From contig DASRHK010000132.1 of the NCBI GenBank assembly GCA_035650495.1, positions 1-34,049 on the forward strand: a DNA stretch of 34,049 nt, given 5' to 3'. Of the stretch, positions 8,186-16,282 are shown piece after piece. The first letter of the stretch is position 1, and each line of letters opens with the position of its first letter. The notes under the pieces are model-generated. The model made no database searches. It was given only the letters and a program-made list of their open reading frames with translations, and was not told the DNA's origin. Source of the DNA: DASRHK01 sp035650495. Its GTDB lineage: Bacteria; Pseudomonadota; Gammaproteobacteria; Nevskiales; Nevskiaceae. The position numbers were made by a program, and so were the translations under genes.

Positions 8186-8620
8186 TTACGGCAGCTTGAC
8201 CACTTCTCCCTGCAACGCGACGCCGCCGATGACGTTGCCTGCGCCGCACTCGTACTCGGTCTCGCTGACGAAGTTGTCCTTGCGATAGACGTTGCGGATG
8301 CCGACCACCGCGTTGCCGCCCTCCTTCTGCGCGCGCTCCTGCAGCGCGACGACGGCGGACACGAAGGCGATCTCGCACGCCTCCTTGTCCGACTTGTTGA
8401 GGAAGTTGGTCTTGCGGTTGGCGGTGAACACGCCGTAGCTTTGTTCAGGATCGGGATACGTCTGCTTGCCGAAGAACAGCTTCACCTCCGGGCTGATCTT
8501 GAGCTTCAGATCGTCGTTGGCGTAGACGTCCTCGATCGGGAAGAACAGGCGCTCGTCGCGGCCCGCGCTCGCCGGGATCGACACCGCGGCGAGCACGAGA
8601 CCGATGAGAAGCCGCTTCAA
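8186..8620 (-). CDS. small exported protein, tandem paralogue 2 (often misannotated excinuclease ATPase subunit-like)
   Basis: A 144-residue protein that most likely starts at a TTG (complement of 8618-8620) overlapping the TGA of the preceding paralogue by four bases (TTGA). From there it reads KRLLIGLVLAAVSIPASA, a normal signal peptide. The mature protein shares its layout with the neighbouring paralogue: a KLFFGKQ segment, TANRKTNFLNKSDKEAC, ALQERAQKEGGNAVVGI and the ending SETEYECGAG...GVALQGEVVKLP. I recall this family as small periplasmic proteins of pseudomonads and xanthomonads, sometimes labelled excinuclease ATPase subunit without basis. Two conserved cysteines could form a disulfide. 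The function is unknown. The pair lies directly downstream of the polyene-type ketosynthase. Confidence 0.82.
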   Translation of the reverse strand: MKRLLIGLVLAAVSIPASAGRDERLFFPIEDVYANDDLKLKISPEVKLFFGKQTYPDPEQSYGVFTANRKTNFLNKSDKEACEIAFVSAVVALQERAQKEGGNAVVGIRNVYRKDNFVSETEYECGAGNVIGGVALQGEVVKLP

Positions 8621-9054
8621 GGCAGCTTCACCACTTCGCCGCGCAGCGCGACGCCTTTGACGAACGCGCCCGAGCCGCACTCGTACTCGGTCTCGCTCAC
8701 GAAGTCTTCGTTCTTGTAGACGCTCTTGATGTTGATCACGGCGTTGCCGCCTTCCTTGTGCGCGCGCTCCTGGAACGCGATCATCGCGGACAGGAAAGCG
8801 CGCTGGCAGCCGGCTTCCTCGTTCTTGCCGAGCGCGTTGGTCTTCTTGTTCGACGTGAACGTGCCGAACTTCTCCTTCGGCGTAGCGTGCTTCTGGTTGC
8901 CGAAATAGAACTTGATCGAGCCGTCGAGCTTGTCGTGCGCGTCGCTGGTGCCCATCGCGCTCTCGATCGAGAACTTGACGCGATCGTCCTTGGCCGGCGC
9001 GGCGGCGGCGAAGGTGAGGCACAGCAGTGCGGAAACGAGCGCAATCTTCTTCAT
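8617..9054 (-). CDS. small exported protein, tandem paralogue 1 (often misannotated excinuclease ATPase subunit-like)
   Basis: A 145-residue exported protein. The ATG at 9054 follows a GGGAGA ribosome-binding site at the proper distance; an in-frame TTG six bases earlier is less likely. The signal peptide is MKKIALVSALLCLTFAAAAPA. The mature domain has IKFYFGNQKH, SNKKTNALGKNEEAGC, AFQERAHKEGGNAVINI and a C-terminal SETEYECGSG...GVALRGEVVKLP that is nearly identical to the downstream paralogue. The two genes overlap by four bases and clearly arose by tandem duplication. The gene starts 24 bases after the ketosynthase stop on the same strand, so it may be co-transcribed with the polyene-type operon. 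No function is established for this family. Confidence 0.85.
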   Translation of the reverse strand: MKKIALVSALLCLTFAAAAPAKDDRVKFSIESAMGTSDAHDKLDGSIKFYFGNQKHATPKEKFGTFTSNKKTNALGKNEEAGCQRAFLSAMIAFQERAHKEGGNAVINIKSVYKNEDFVSETEYECGSGAFVKGVALRGEVVKLP

Positions 9055-9078
9055 GGTCAATCTCCCTGGGGGTGAGGG

Positions 9079-10308
9079 TTACAGCTTCCTGAAAATCAGC
9101 GACGTGTTGATGCCGCCGAAGGCGAAATTGTTGTTCATCACGTACTCGCAGTCCAGCGTCATGCCGCCATCGCGGATGTAGCTGAGATCGCCGCAGCGCT
9201 CGTCGACATTCTTCAGATTGAGCGTGGGGGCGAACCACTTGCGCTTCATCATCTCGATCGCGAGCCAGGACTCGATCGCGCCGCAGGCGCCGAGCGTGTG
9301 GCCGAGATAGCTCTTCATCGAGCTGATCGGCATGCGATTGCCGAACAGCCGGAATGTCGCCTGGGATTCGGCGACGTCGCCGGTGTCGGTGGCGGTGCCG
9401 TGCGCGGAGACATAGCCGATCGCGCTCGGGGCCAGTCCCGCTTCCTTCAGCGCGAGCTCCATCGCGACCTGCATCATCTGCGTGTCGGGCTGGGTGGCGT
9501 GCTTGCCGTCGGAGTTGGTGCCGTAAGCGACGATCTCGCAATGGATCTTCGCGCCGCGCGCCTTGGCGTGCTCGTAGTCCTCGAGGATCAGCGACGCCGC
9601 GCCTTCGCCGATGACGAGCCCGTCGCGATCCTTGTCGAACGGACGCGGCGTAGTTTCCGGCGCGTCGTTCTTCTGGCTGGTCGCGAACAGCGTGTCGAAC
9701 ACGGCCGCCGCTGGCGCGCATTCTTCTTCGGCGCCGCCGGCGACCATCATCGTCTGGCGGCCCGACTTGATCGCTTCGTAGGCGTAGCCGACGCCCTGGC
9801 TCCCCGACGTGCACGCCGACGCCGTCGGGATCACGCGGCCCTTCAAGCCGAAGTAGAGGCCGATGTTCACCGCCGCGGTGTGCGTCATGAAGCGCACGTA
9901 GGTCGTTGCGTTGAGCTGGTCGGACGTGCCCAGGCCCAGCATCGACGCGAACTCGTTGAGTGCCTCGATGCCGCCCATGCACGAGCCGTACGACACGCCC
10001 ATCGCGCCGGTCTTGATCTCGGCGTCGTCCTTCAGGCCCGCGTCGATCAGCGCGAGCTCGGTCGCGCGCGTGGCCATGACCGAGACGCGCGACATCGTGC
10101 GGGTGTCCTTGCGCGAGTAGTGCTTCGGCGTCTCGAAGTACGGAACAGGTCCGCACAGCTTGGTGTTGAGCTCGGGGTACTTGTCCCAGCCGGGCATGCG
10201 GCGGATGCCGGAGCGGCCTTCGCGGAGATTCTTCTCGATCGCCTCGTAGGTGTCGCCCAGCGAGGTGATGCCGGCCATGCCGGTGACGACGACGCGCCGT
10301 TCAGCCAT
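9079..10308 (-). CDS. beta-ketoacyl-ACP synthase (FabF-like, aryl polyene type, ApeR-like)
   Basis: A 409-residue ketosynthase that elongates ACP-bound acyl chains by decarboxylative condensation. The full catalytic triad is visible: Cys166 in TASACTSGS, His303 in SAHGTATDTGD and His337 in SYLGHTLGACG, with Lys332 just before the second His. It is thus a catalytically competent KS and not a chain-length factor. It is the last enzyme gene of a six-gene operon in the order MMPL exporter, flavoprotein, DUF3261, dehydratase, ketoreductase, ketosynthase. That order matches the 3' half of aryl polyene clusters. It begins 8 bases after the ketoreductase stop. A housekeeping FabF is the alternative, but there is no acpP or fabD nearby and the context argues for pigment synthesis. 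Confidence 0.9.
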   Translation of the reverse strand: MAERRVVVTGMAGITSLGDTYEAIEKNLREGRSGIRRMPGWDKYPELNTKLCGPVPYFETPKHYSRKDTRTMSRVSVMATRATELALIDAGLKDDAEIKTGAMGVSYGSCMGGIEALNEFASMLGLGTSDQLNATTYVRFMTHTAAVNIGLYFGLKGRVIPTASACTSGSQGVGYAYEAIKSGRQTMMVAGGAEEECAPAAAVFDTLFATSQKNDAPETTPRPFDKDRDGLVIGEGAASLILEDYEHAKARGAKIHCEIVAYGTNSDGKHATQPDTQMMQVAMELALKEAGLAPSAIGYVSAHGTATDTGDVAESQATFRLFGNRMPISSMKSYLGHTLGACGAIESWLAIEMMKRKWFAPTLNLKNVDERCGDLSYIRDGGMTLDCEYVMNNNFAFGGINTSLIFRKL

Positions 10309-10316
10309 GAATCAGC

Positions 10317-11054
10317 TCAACACAATCCGCCGTTCACAGCGATGACCTGCCGGGTGATGTACGCAGCGCCCGGCGACAGCAGGAAGCTGACCACGGCGGC
10401 GACTTCGTCCGGCTCGCCGACGCGGGCGGCGGGAATCATCTTGACCATCTCGTCCAGCGGCAAATCCTGCGTCATGTCGGTCTTGATCAGGCCCGGCGCC
10501 ACGCAATTGACGGTGATCGCGCGGCCGGCCAATTCCAAGGCGAGCGCCTTGGTCGCGCCGATGATACCCGCCTTCGCGGCGCTGTAGTTCACCTGGCCGC
10601 GATTGCCGATGAGGCCCGAGACTGACGCCAGCGTGACGATGCGCCCGCCCTGGCGCTTGCGGATCATCGGCATGATCAGCGGATGCAGCACGTTGAAGAA
10701 GCCGTCGAGGTTGGTGCGCATCACCGTGTCCCAGTCCTCCTCGGACAGGGCAGGGAATGCGCCGTCGCGCGCGAGGCCCGCGTTGCAGACGACGCCGTAG
10801 TAGGCGCCGTGCGCCTTGACGTCGGCGGTGAGCGCCGCTTCGGCCGCCGCGCGATCGGAGATGTCGAAGCCAAGCGCGCGCACGTCGGCGCCGGCGGCTC
10901 TGCATTCGTCGCCGGCCGACGACGCCGCCTCGGGCGTGCGGCCGTGGAGCACGACGTTGTAGCCGTCCTTCGCCAGGCGCAGCGCGATCGCACGGCCGAT
11001 GCCGCGCGACGAGCCGGTGACCAGCACCCATTTGCGACCTTGATCCGCCGTCAC
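10317..11054 (-). CDS. 3-ketoacyl-ACP reductase (FabG-like SDR, aryl polyene type, ApeQ-like)
   Basis: A 245-residue short-chain dehydrogenase that would reduce 3-ketoacyl-ACP with NADPH. The Rossmann motif is TGSSRGIG (13-20), followed by CNAG, the active-site Ser in ASVSG and YSAAK as the Tyr-Lys pair. The C-terminus ends in the FabG-like VNGGLC. The start is a GTG at 11054 whose GTGA overlaps the TGA of the dehydratase by four bases. Residues further upstream would be Arg-rich and read from within the dehydratase gene. It lies between the dehydratase and the ketosynthase, as in aryl polyene clusters, where it works in the iterative reduction-dehydration cycle that builds the conjugated chain. 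Confidence 0.92.
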   Translation of the reverse strand: MTADQGRKWVLVTGSSRGIGRAIALRLAKDGYNVVLHGRTPEAASSAGDECRAAGADVRALGFDISDRAAAEAALTADVKAHGAYYGVVCNAGLARDGAFPALSEEDWDTVMRTNLDGFFNVLHPLIMPMIRKRQGGRIVTLASVSGLIGNRGQVNYSAAKAGIIGATKALALELAGRAITVNCVAPGLIKTDMTQDLPLDEMVKMIPAARVGEPDEVAAVVSFLLSPGAAYITRQVIAVNGGLC

Positions 11055-11518
11055 GTGTTCTCTTTTAGGTATGCGTGGACGTCGAGCGGGCGAAACGCCT
11101 TGATCTCGCCCCAGGCGAGTTTGCAACCGGACTCATGGATCGCGCAATCGAAGGCATACAGCCGGTCTTCTTCCCAGAGCGTGACGTGGGCCGAGATCTC
11201 AAGCGTTGCGCCGATCGGGAAGGCCGCCACGCTCGACTCGTAGCGCCGCGTGCCGATCAGGAAGCCGATGCGCGGCGACTGGCCTTTCTGCAGGAGCTCG
11301 ATGCCGGAATAGACGCCCATCGCCTGCGCCATGTACTCCAGACCGACCCACGCGGGGACGCCGTCGTCGGCGCAGAACAGCGAGTCACGCCGAATGCGGA
11401 CGCGACAGCGGACCGCTTCGGCTTCGTAGTCGACGAGCTCGTCGATCAAGAGCATCTCGCCCCGATGCGGCAGGGTCTGCTCGGGCGTATAGGTGAAGCC
11501 CGGCTTCAGGCCGATCAT
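11051..11518 (-). CDS. hotdog-fold 3-hydroxyacyl-ACP dehydratase (ApeP-like)
   Basis: A 155-residue single-domain hotdog protein. The motif TLPHRGEMLLIDELVDYE near residues 15-32 is the typical start of aryl polyene dehydratases, followed by the central hotdog helix with GLEYMAQAMGVYSGI and the strand RIGFLIGTRRYE. The start is the ATG at 11518, which overlaps the TGA of the DUF3261 gene (ATGA). An open but Arg-rich extension upstream is not coding. Its role would be dehydration of 3-hydroxyacyl-ACP to the trans-enoyl intermediate that remains unreduced in a polyene. The adjoining ketoreductase and ketosynthase complete the cycle. Family assignment is strong; the exact product depends on genes missing from this window. 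Confidence 0.9.
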   Translation of the reverse strand: MIGLKPGFTYTPEQTLPHRGEMLLIDELVDYEAEAVRCRVRIRRDSLFCADDGVPAWVGLEYMAQAMGVYSGIELLQKGQSPRIGFLIGTRRYESSVAAFPIGATLEISAHVTLWEEDRLYAFDCAIHESGCKLAWGEIKAFRPLDVHAYLKENT

Positions 11519-12072
11519 CTGGCGCCGAGCGGTGCGGACTCCACCGCGATCGAATAGCCGAACTCGTAGTTCGACAGCCAGAGCTTGCCGCTCCACGGAT
11601 CGGTGCCGGCGTAGTGCACTTCTTCGTAGAGCTTGCCGCTGCGCTTCACGCGGCGCGTGCCGGCGGTCGGCTCGCCGATCGCATAGGTGCTGTTCTGCGT
11701 CGCGGCCTGCAGCGCCGTCAGCGGCCACAGCGCGAGCTGCAGATCGGCGAGCATGCGGCGCGCGTCGATCGCGTCCGGCAGTCCCGGCAGCTTCTCGGTC
11801 TTCAGCCGCTCGCCGTCGTAGTCGATGGTGAACAGGCGCACGCCGACCGCATTCAAGCCCACGACCTGCAGATGCGCCTGCGTCACGTCGAGCACGACCG
11901 ACAGCGTCGCCTCCTGATCGCGGTACGAAACGTTGAGCACCTGTTGCACGGATCGCTCAGTGCCCAGCGTCGACGGCGGCAGCACAGGGAAGATCTCCGG
12001 CGCGCTCTGCACGGTCTGCTCGTGCGCGCAGGCACTGAGGAGGATGGCGATGGCAGCGAGCGCGTGGCGCAT
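11515..12072 (-). CDS. DUF3261 lipoprotein (ApeN-like)
   Basis: A 185-residue lipoprotein. The signal peptide MRHALAAIAILLSAC ends in a lipobox with Cys15. The mature domain contains TLGTERSVQQVLNVSY, LDVTQAHLQVVGLNAVGVRLFTIDYDG and the Trp-rich C-terminal DPWSGKLWLSNYEFGYSI, the pattern of DUF3261. This family is found nearly always in aryl polyene clusters and is thought to help deliver the pigment to the outer membrane. The start at 12072 shares one base with the stop of the flavoprotein gene (TGATG), and the stop overlaps the dehydratase start, so the gene is locked into the operon. The biochemical function is unproven. Confidence 0.88.
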   Translation of the reverse strand: MRHALAAIAILLSACAHEQTVQSAPEIFPVLPPSTLGTERSVQQVLNVSYRDQEATLSVVLDVTQAHLQVVGLNAVGVRLFTIDYDGERLKTEKLPGLPDAIDARRMLADLQLALWPLTALQAATQNSTYAIGEPTAGTRRVKRSGKLYEEVHYAGTDPWSGKLWLSNYEFGYSIAVESAPLGAR

Positions 12073-13298
12073 CACATTCCTTTCTGTACGGCTTGATGCA
12101 GCACGTCGAGCCGGTGCAGCGTCTTCGGGCCGGTGTACGGATTGTTCTGATCCCACGCGTAACCCGCGAGCACCGAGCACAGGTGCCGCTTGATGCCAGG
12201 ATCCTTCTTCTCGTAATAGATGATGTCCTGCAGGCGGCAGTCGTACCAGGTGTCGACGAAGGCGCGGAACGTCTCGACGCCGTAGCGCAGCGGCTCCTCG
12301 AACTCCTTCTTCCAGTCGACCGCGCCGCCTTTCAGCTGCTTCTCGACCAGCGGCGCCGCCAGATGCGCCGACTTGAGCGCGATCGTCACGCCGGAGGAGA
12401 ACACCGGATCGAGGAACTCGGCCGCGTTGCCGAGCAGCGCGAAGCCGTTGCCGGACATCGTCGACACGTTCGCCGAATAGCCTTTCAGCTCGCCGACCGG
12501 GCGGAACGGCTTGTGGTTCTTCAACAGCTCACGCAGCTCAGGATCGTCGTTGGTCAGCGCCCACAGCCGCTCTTCGAACGTCTTGCCGCGCGATTCCAGG
12601 TGCGCCTGATCGCCGACGACGCCCATCGACGACAGTCCGTTGGAGAACGGGATCAGCCAGAACCAGATGTCGCGGAATTCCGGATGCGTGGTGACGCGGA
12701 TCTTCTGCCGATCGAAAGCGCCGGAGGGGATGTTGTCGTGGATCTGCGTGTAGTAGGCGATGCGGAACGCCTGATTGGACGGCGACTCGAGCTTGAGCAG
12801 GCGCGGCAGCGTGCGGCCGAAGCCGGATGCGTCGAGCACGAACTTCGGGCGATGCTCCTCGAGCTTGCCGTCCTTGTCCTTCGCGGTGATCACCGGTGTG
12901 CTGCCTGCAAAATCCGCGGCGACGATCTCGACTTCATAGCGCACCTGCGCGCCCATGCGGATCGCTTCGTTGATCAGGATGTGGTCGAAGTCGGCGCGGA
13001 TCACCTGATAGGTGAAGCCGTAACCCGGCGAGCTCTTCTGCGCGAAGTTGAACTCGTCGTACTTGCCGCGCCACGCGAAGGCGGCGCCGCTCTTGTACTG
13101 GAAATTGGCGGCCTGCACGGCTTCGAGCATGCCGGCCTGGTCGATCAGGACCAGGCTTTGCGCGAGCAGCGACTCGCCGATGGAGAACCGCGGGAATTTC
13201 TGCTTTTCGAGGACCAGCACCTTGAAGCCGCGCTGCACCAGCAACGCGGCGGCGACGGAGCCGGAAGGGCCGGCGCCGATGATGAGGACATCAGTCAT
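12072..13298 (-). CDS. FAD-dependent halogenase-like oxidoreductase (xanthomonadin-cluster type)
   Basis: A 408-residue flavoprotein. GAGPSG near the N-terminus (8-13) is the FAD-binding motif, followed by FPRFSIGESLL, typical of flavin-dependent halogenases and geranylgeranyl reductase-like proteins. Residues 212-217 read WFWLIP, an exact fit to the halogenase signature WxWxIP. Lys69 in QYKSGAAF is at the place where related halogenases have their conserved Lys. The LLGNAAEFLDPVFSSGV segment is the second FAD motif. Xanthomonadins are brominated aryl polyenes and their clusters encode a protein of this kind, so halogenation of the polyene head group is plausible. A dehydrogenase role on the aryl head is the alternative. 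The gene overlaps the MMPL gene by eight bases. Confidence 0.85.
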   Translation of the reverse strand: MTDVLIIGAGPSGSVAAALLVQRGFKVLVLEKQKFPRFSIGESLLAQSLVLIDQAGMLEAVQAANFQYKSGAAFAWRGKYDEFNFAQKSSPGYGFTYQVIRADFDHILINEAIRMGAQVRYEVEIVAADFAGSTPVITAKDKDGKLEEHRPKFVLDASGFGRTLPRLLKLESPSNQAFRIAYYTQIHDNIPSGAFDRQKIRVTTHPEFRDIWFWLIPFSNGLSSMGVVGDQAHLESRGKTFEERLWALTNDDPELRELLKNHKPFRPVGELKGYSANVSTMSGNGFALLGNAAEFLDPVFSSGVTIALKSAHLAAPLVEKQLKGGAVDWKKEFEEPLRYGVETFRAFVDTWYDCRLQDIIYYEKKDPGIKRHLCSVLAGYAWDQNNPYTGPKTLHRLDVLHQAVQKGM

Positions 13299-15633
13299 GG
13301 GTCGATCTAGTTATAGGAGGTGAAACGGGCGGCAAGTGTGCCGGAAGCGCAACGGCTTGGGCAACGACGAGCGCCCCAAAGATCCCGATCGCGAGCGTGA
13401 GGCCGAAACTGTGGATGAACGGCGTGCCGGAGAACGCGAGCAGGCCGAAGGAAAGCAGCGCGGTGGCGGCGCTCACGAGTACGGCGATCAGGCTCGACAG
13501 CGGCGAGCTGCGACCTTCGCGCAGGAAGATCGCGTAGTCGATGCCGATGCCGAGCACGAGGAGCAGCGCGAAGGTCGAGAAGAGATTCACGCTTTGGCCG
13601 AGCACACCGAACATCCCGAGCGTGGCGAGACAGGCCGCAGCCGGACTCGCGACGACGCGCAGCGCGCCACTCGCGCCATAGCGCAGGCTGAAGAAGAGAA
13701 ACACCGCGACGTGCCCGGCCGCGAGCACCCAGAGCATGATCCGCTGATAGCGCCCGAGCAGCTCGCTGATGTCGCCGACCTTGTCGACGACGCGGATGCC
13801 GCTCGCGGGATCGGTGAGCGCCTTCAATGCGTCGAGATCGCGGATGCCGCCGAGCGTGACGACGTCGGCTTGCCCGAGCCAGAGATGTCGATACGCCGCT
13901 GCAGCGGGACTTGCGAGCCATTGCTGCGGCTCGAGCCGCAGCGTGAGCTGCGATCGCGCTTGCTCGACGCGCGTCTTGATCGCTGCTGCATCGAAGCCGA
14001 GCTCGGCGAGGATGCGCGGGTAGAGCCCATTCTCCGAGTACACGGTCTTCGCGAGCAGCTCGGCGTTCTCGTCCTGCGTCTTGCGCGACGGCAGCGCGCG
14101 TGTGAGCGCGGCGTACGACGCAATCGCGCCGCGCTCCTTCAGCGCATCGAGCTTCGGTCGCAGCGCTTCTTCGCGCTCGAGCAATTCTTCGGTGCTCGCG
14201 CCCTGCACGAGCACGAACTGCGATTCGGTCGCGTTGCCCATCAGCGATCGCACGCGCTTCTCGCCGTCGATGAGGTTCTTCGGCGACGCCTGCATCAGGC
14301 GCAGGTCGTTCTCGACCTTGAGGCGCGGGAGTCCGATCGCGGCAATGACGGCGATGACTGCAAGAAAAAGCGTCGGCCTGAAGGCCGACCCACGAGGCAT
14401 CAAGGCGTGGAGTGCGCGCTCGATCCACGGCCACATCGGCGGCGCTTGCGGCGGGCGCATCAGCGGGAACAGGCACAGCACGCAGCCGCACGCGGTCGCG
14501 AGACCGGTCGCGGAGAACGTCGCGATCTGTCGCAGCGCGGGGAAGGGCGTCGCGGCGAGAACAGCGTACGCAACGAGCGCAGTGCCGAGTCCGAGCAGCA
14601 CGCCCGGCGTGACCTGTCGCAACGCATCCGGACCGGTCCAGCGCTTCGGCACGCGGAACGCGTCGGTGAGGAAATAAGTGGAGTAGTCGGCCGCGACGCC
14701 GATCAGGCTCGCGCCGAACACCAGCGTCAGCAGATGCACACGGCCGAACACGAGATGCGAGACCGTGAGCGCCGCGACGACGCCGAGCGCGATCGATCCT
14801 GCGGACATCATCACCGGCCGCATCGAGCGATGGACGAAGAGGAGCAGCAGGATCGTGCCGACGAGCGAGACCGTGCCGAAGGTCGCGACTTCCTGATGCG
14901 CTTTGCGCGCGGCATACGCCGCGTGCGGCAGCAATCCGGACGAGAGGACTTCGGAGCCGGCCGCGTTTGCTTGCGCAATCGCCGTGTCGAGTGCCGGCGT
15001 CGCCTGCTGCTGCACGTCGGTGGCGAACGGGCTGCCGCGCGTCTCCGCGATCACCAGCAGCCAGTGCTTGCCTTCGCCGTCGGTCGCGGGAACGCCGTTG
15101 TCGAGGGTGAGCGCGCCGAGCGACGGGACCTGATCGAGCAGGAAATCGCTGAACAGGCCGAGCGGATCCTCGGCGATCGGCACCGGACGTAGCAGGCTCG
15201 CCGGCGTGTAGATCGCGCGCCGCGCATCGTTGAGCACGGATTCCGGATCGGATCGCAATCGCTCGCCGTCGCGCGCCGACAGCAAGACCGTCTGGAACGG
15301 TCGATACGCATCGATCGTATCGGCCAGCCGCGATTGCACTTCGAGCTGGACGTCGGCGAAGGCGGGAGATTCGCGCAGCGATGCGGCGAAATTGCCGGCG
15401 GCCTTGCGGGCAATGGTTCCGTCGGCGGCGCCGATCAGGAACAGCGTCTTGCGACCGGCTTGCTCGGAGAACTCGCGCAGGGCGAGATCGACGCCCGGGT
15501 CGTGCTGGTCCTTGGGCAGGAGCGCGAGGAGGTCGGTCTCGAGCTGCAGGCACGGACGTACATCGAGGAGGAAGAACGCGACCAGCGCCGCCATCAGCGC
15601 GGCCCAGGCGGCGAAGCGCAGGCGCAGGGTCAT
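13291..15633 (-). CDS. MMPL/RND family exporter (ApeK-like)
   Basis: A 780-residue inner-membrane transporter with the doubled RND layout. One N-terminal transmembrane helix is followed by a periplasmic domain (about 40-245) and a block of helices (about 250-400) containing GVAADYSTYFL. A second half repeats this: a helix near 415-435, a periplasmic domain to about 620 and helices to the C-terminus with GIGIDYAIFLREG. The repeated G-x-D-Y motif is characteristic of this exporter group. It is the first gene of the polyene-type operon and probably exports the finished lipid pigment from the inner membrane. In canonical clusters a LolA-like carrier gene precedes it; here the next gene upstream points the other way. 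Confidence 0.9.
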   Translation of the reverse strand: MTLRLRFAAWAALMAALVAFFLLDVRPCLQLETDLLALLPKDQHDPGVDLALREFSEQAGRKTLFLIGAADGTIARKAAGNFAASLRESPAFADVQLEVQSRLADTIDAYRPFQTVLLSARDGERLRSDPESVLNDARRAIYTPASLLRPVPIAEDPLGLFSDFLLDQVPSLGALTLDNGVPATDGEGKHWLLVIAETRGSPFATDVQQQATPALDTAIAQANAAGSEVLSSGLLPHAAYAARKAHQEVATFGTVSLVGTILLLLFVHRSMRPVMMSAGSIALGVVAALTVSHLVFGRVHLLTLVFGASLIGVAADYSTYFLTDAFRVPKRWTGPDALRQVTPGVLLGLGTALVAYAVLAATPFPALRQIATFSATGLATACGCVLCLFPLMRPPQAPPMWPWIERALHALMPRGSAFRPTLFLAVIAVIAAIGLPRLKVENDLRLMQASPKNLIDGEKRVRSLMGNATESQFVLVQGASTEELLEREEALRPKLDALKERGAIASYAALTRALPSRKTQDENAELLAKTVYSENGLYPRILAELGFDAAAIKTRVEQARSQLTLRLEPQQWLASPAAAAYRHLWLGQADVVTLGGIRDLDALKALTDPASGIRVVDKVGDISELLGRYQRIMLWVLAAGHVAVFLFFSLRYGASGALRVVASPAAACLATLGMFGVLGQSVNLFSTFALLLVLGIGIDYAIFLREGRSSPLSSLIAVLVSAATALLSFGLLAFSGTPFIHSFGLTLAIGIFGALVVAQAVALPAHLPPVSPPITRSTHD

Positions 15634-15699
15634 GTCACGTAACTGTAAAGGAGCGGAGGCATGCTGCGCGCGCTACAAAACCAGGGCGAGGGATACAGC

Positions 15700-16276
15700 A
15701 TGAAAAAGATTTATGGCGCTGCGGCGATGGCCGCGGCATTGCTTTCGGGTTGCGCCACCAAGGGTGCGTGGATGGGCGCGGAGGCGGAGAAGGCCTACGA
15801 CAAGGACCTCGAGGTCCAGCGTCTCGCGTCGATCCTCAACAACGACGACTACTACGAGATCCACAAGGACGGCCGGCTACGTGATCTCCGACGCGAAGGA
15901 CTACAAGAACTTCGTCAAGCTCGGCGAGATGCCGCTTGCGGTCACCAAGTTCGGCGCCGGTCCCAACGGCGAGACGGTGAAGATGTCGCTCACCAAGAAC
16001 GAGACCAAGGGCATGGAGAAGAAGGCCGGGTTCCGCGGCGGCGCCCAGAACCTGTACGAAGGCACCGTCGAAGGCTTGAACAAGGGCTTCTTCGGCTTCG
16101 TGATGACCGGCGACCACTACTACGTGTTCGACAACTGGAATCAGCTCGCGAGCTTCCGCAAGTCCGGTCAGATGACGACTGCCGACAGCGGCACGGCGCC
16201 CGATGGCAAGCCGGTAAGCTACGCGTTCACGTCGACCGAGCTCGAGAAGCGCTTCCAGGACCTCAACGCGCAATAA
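15700..16276 (+). pseudogene. lipoprotein gene interrupted by a frameshift near 15877
   Basis: The N-terminal part reads MKKIYGAAAMAAALLSGC, a lipoprotein signal with Cys18, then runs to EIHKDGRL at about 15878. In that frame the sequence then becomes Arg-rich nonsense. In the frame beginning with TAC at 15878 a clean protein continues as YVISDAKDYKNFVKLGEM and ends AQ-TAA at 16276. One extra or two missing bases in the GGCCGGCTAC region explain this. The two halves belong together because the protein contains two copies of one domain: HKDG..YVISDAKDYKNF before and TGDHYYVFDNWNQLASF after. I recall this repeat from unnamed proteobacterial lipoproteins. A GAGG site precedes the ATG; another start at 15661 has a good GGAG but a longer leader. 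It may be a true pseudogene or a sequencing error. Confidence 0.8.
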
Positions 16277-16282
16277 CCTCGT

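Noticed and set aside
13336..15192. A 618-codon open frame on the plus strand
   Set aside because: It is antisense to the MMPL exporter; the residue composition is that of a shadow and no motif is seen.
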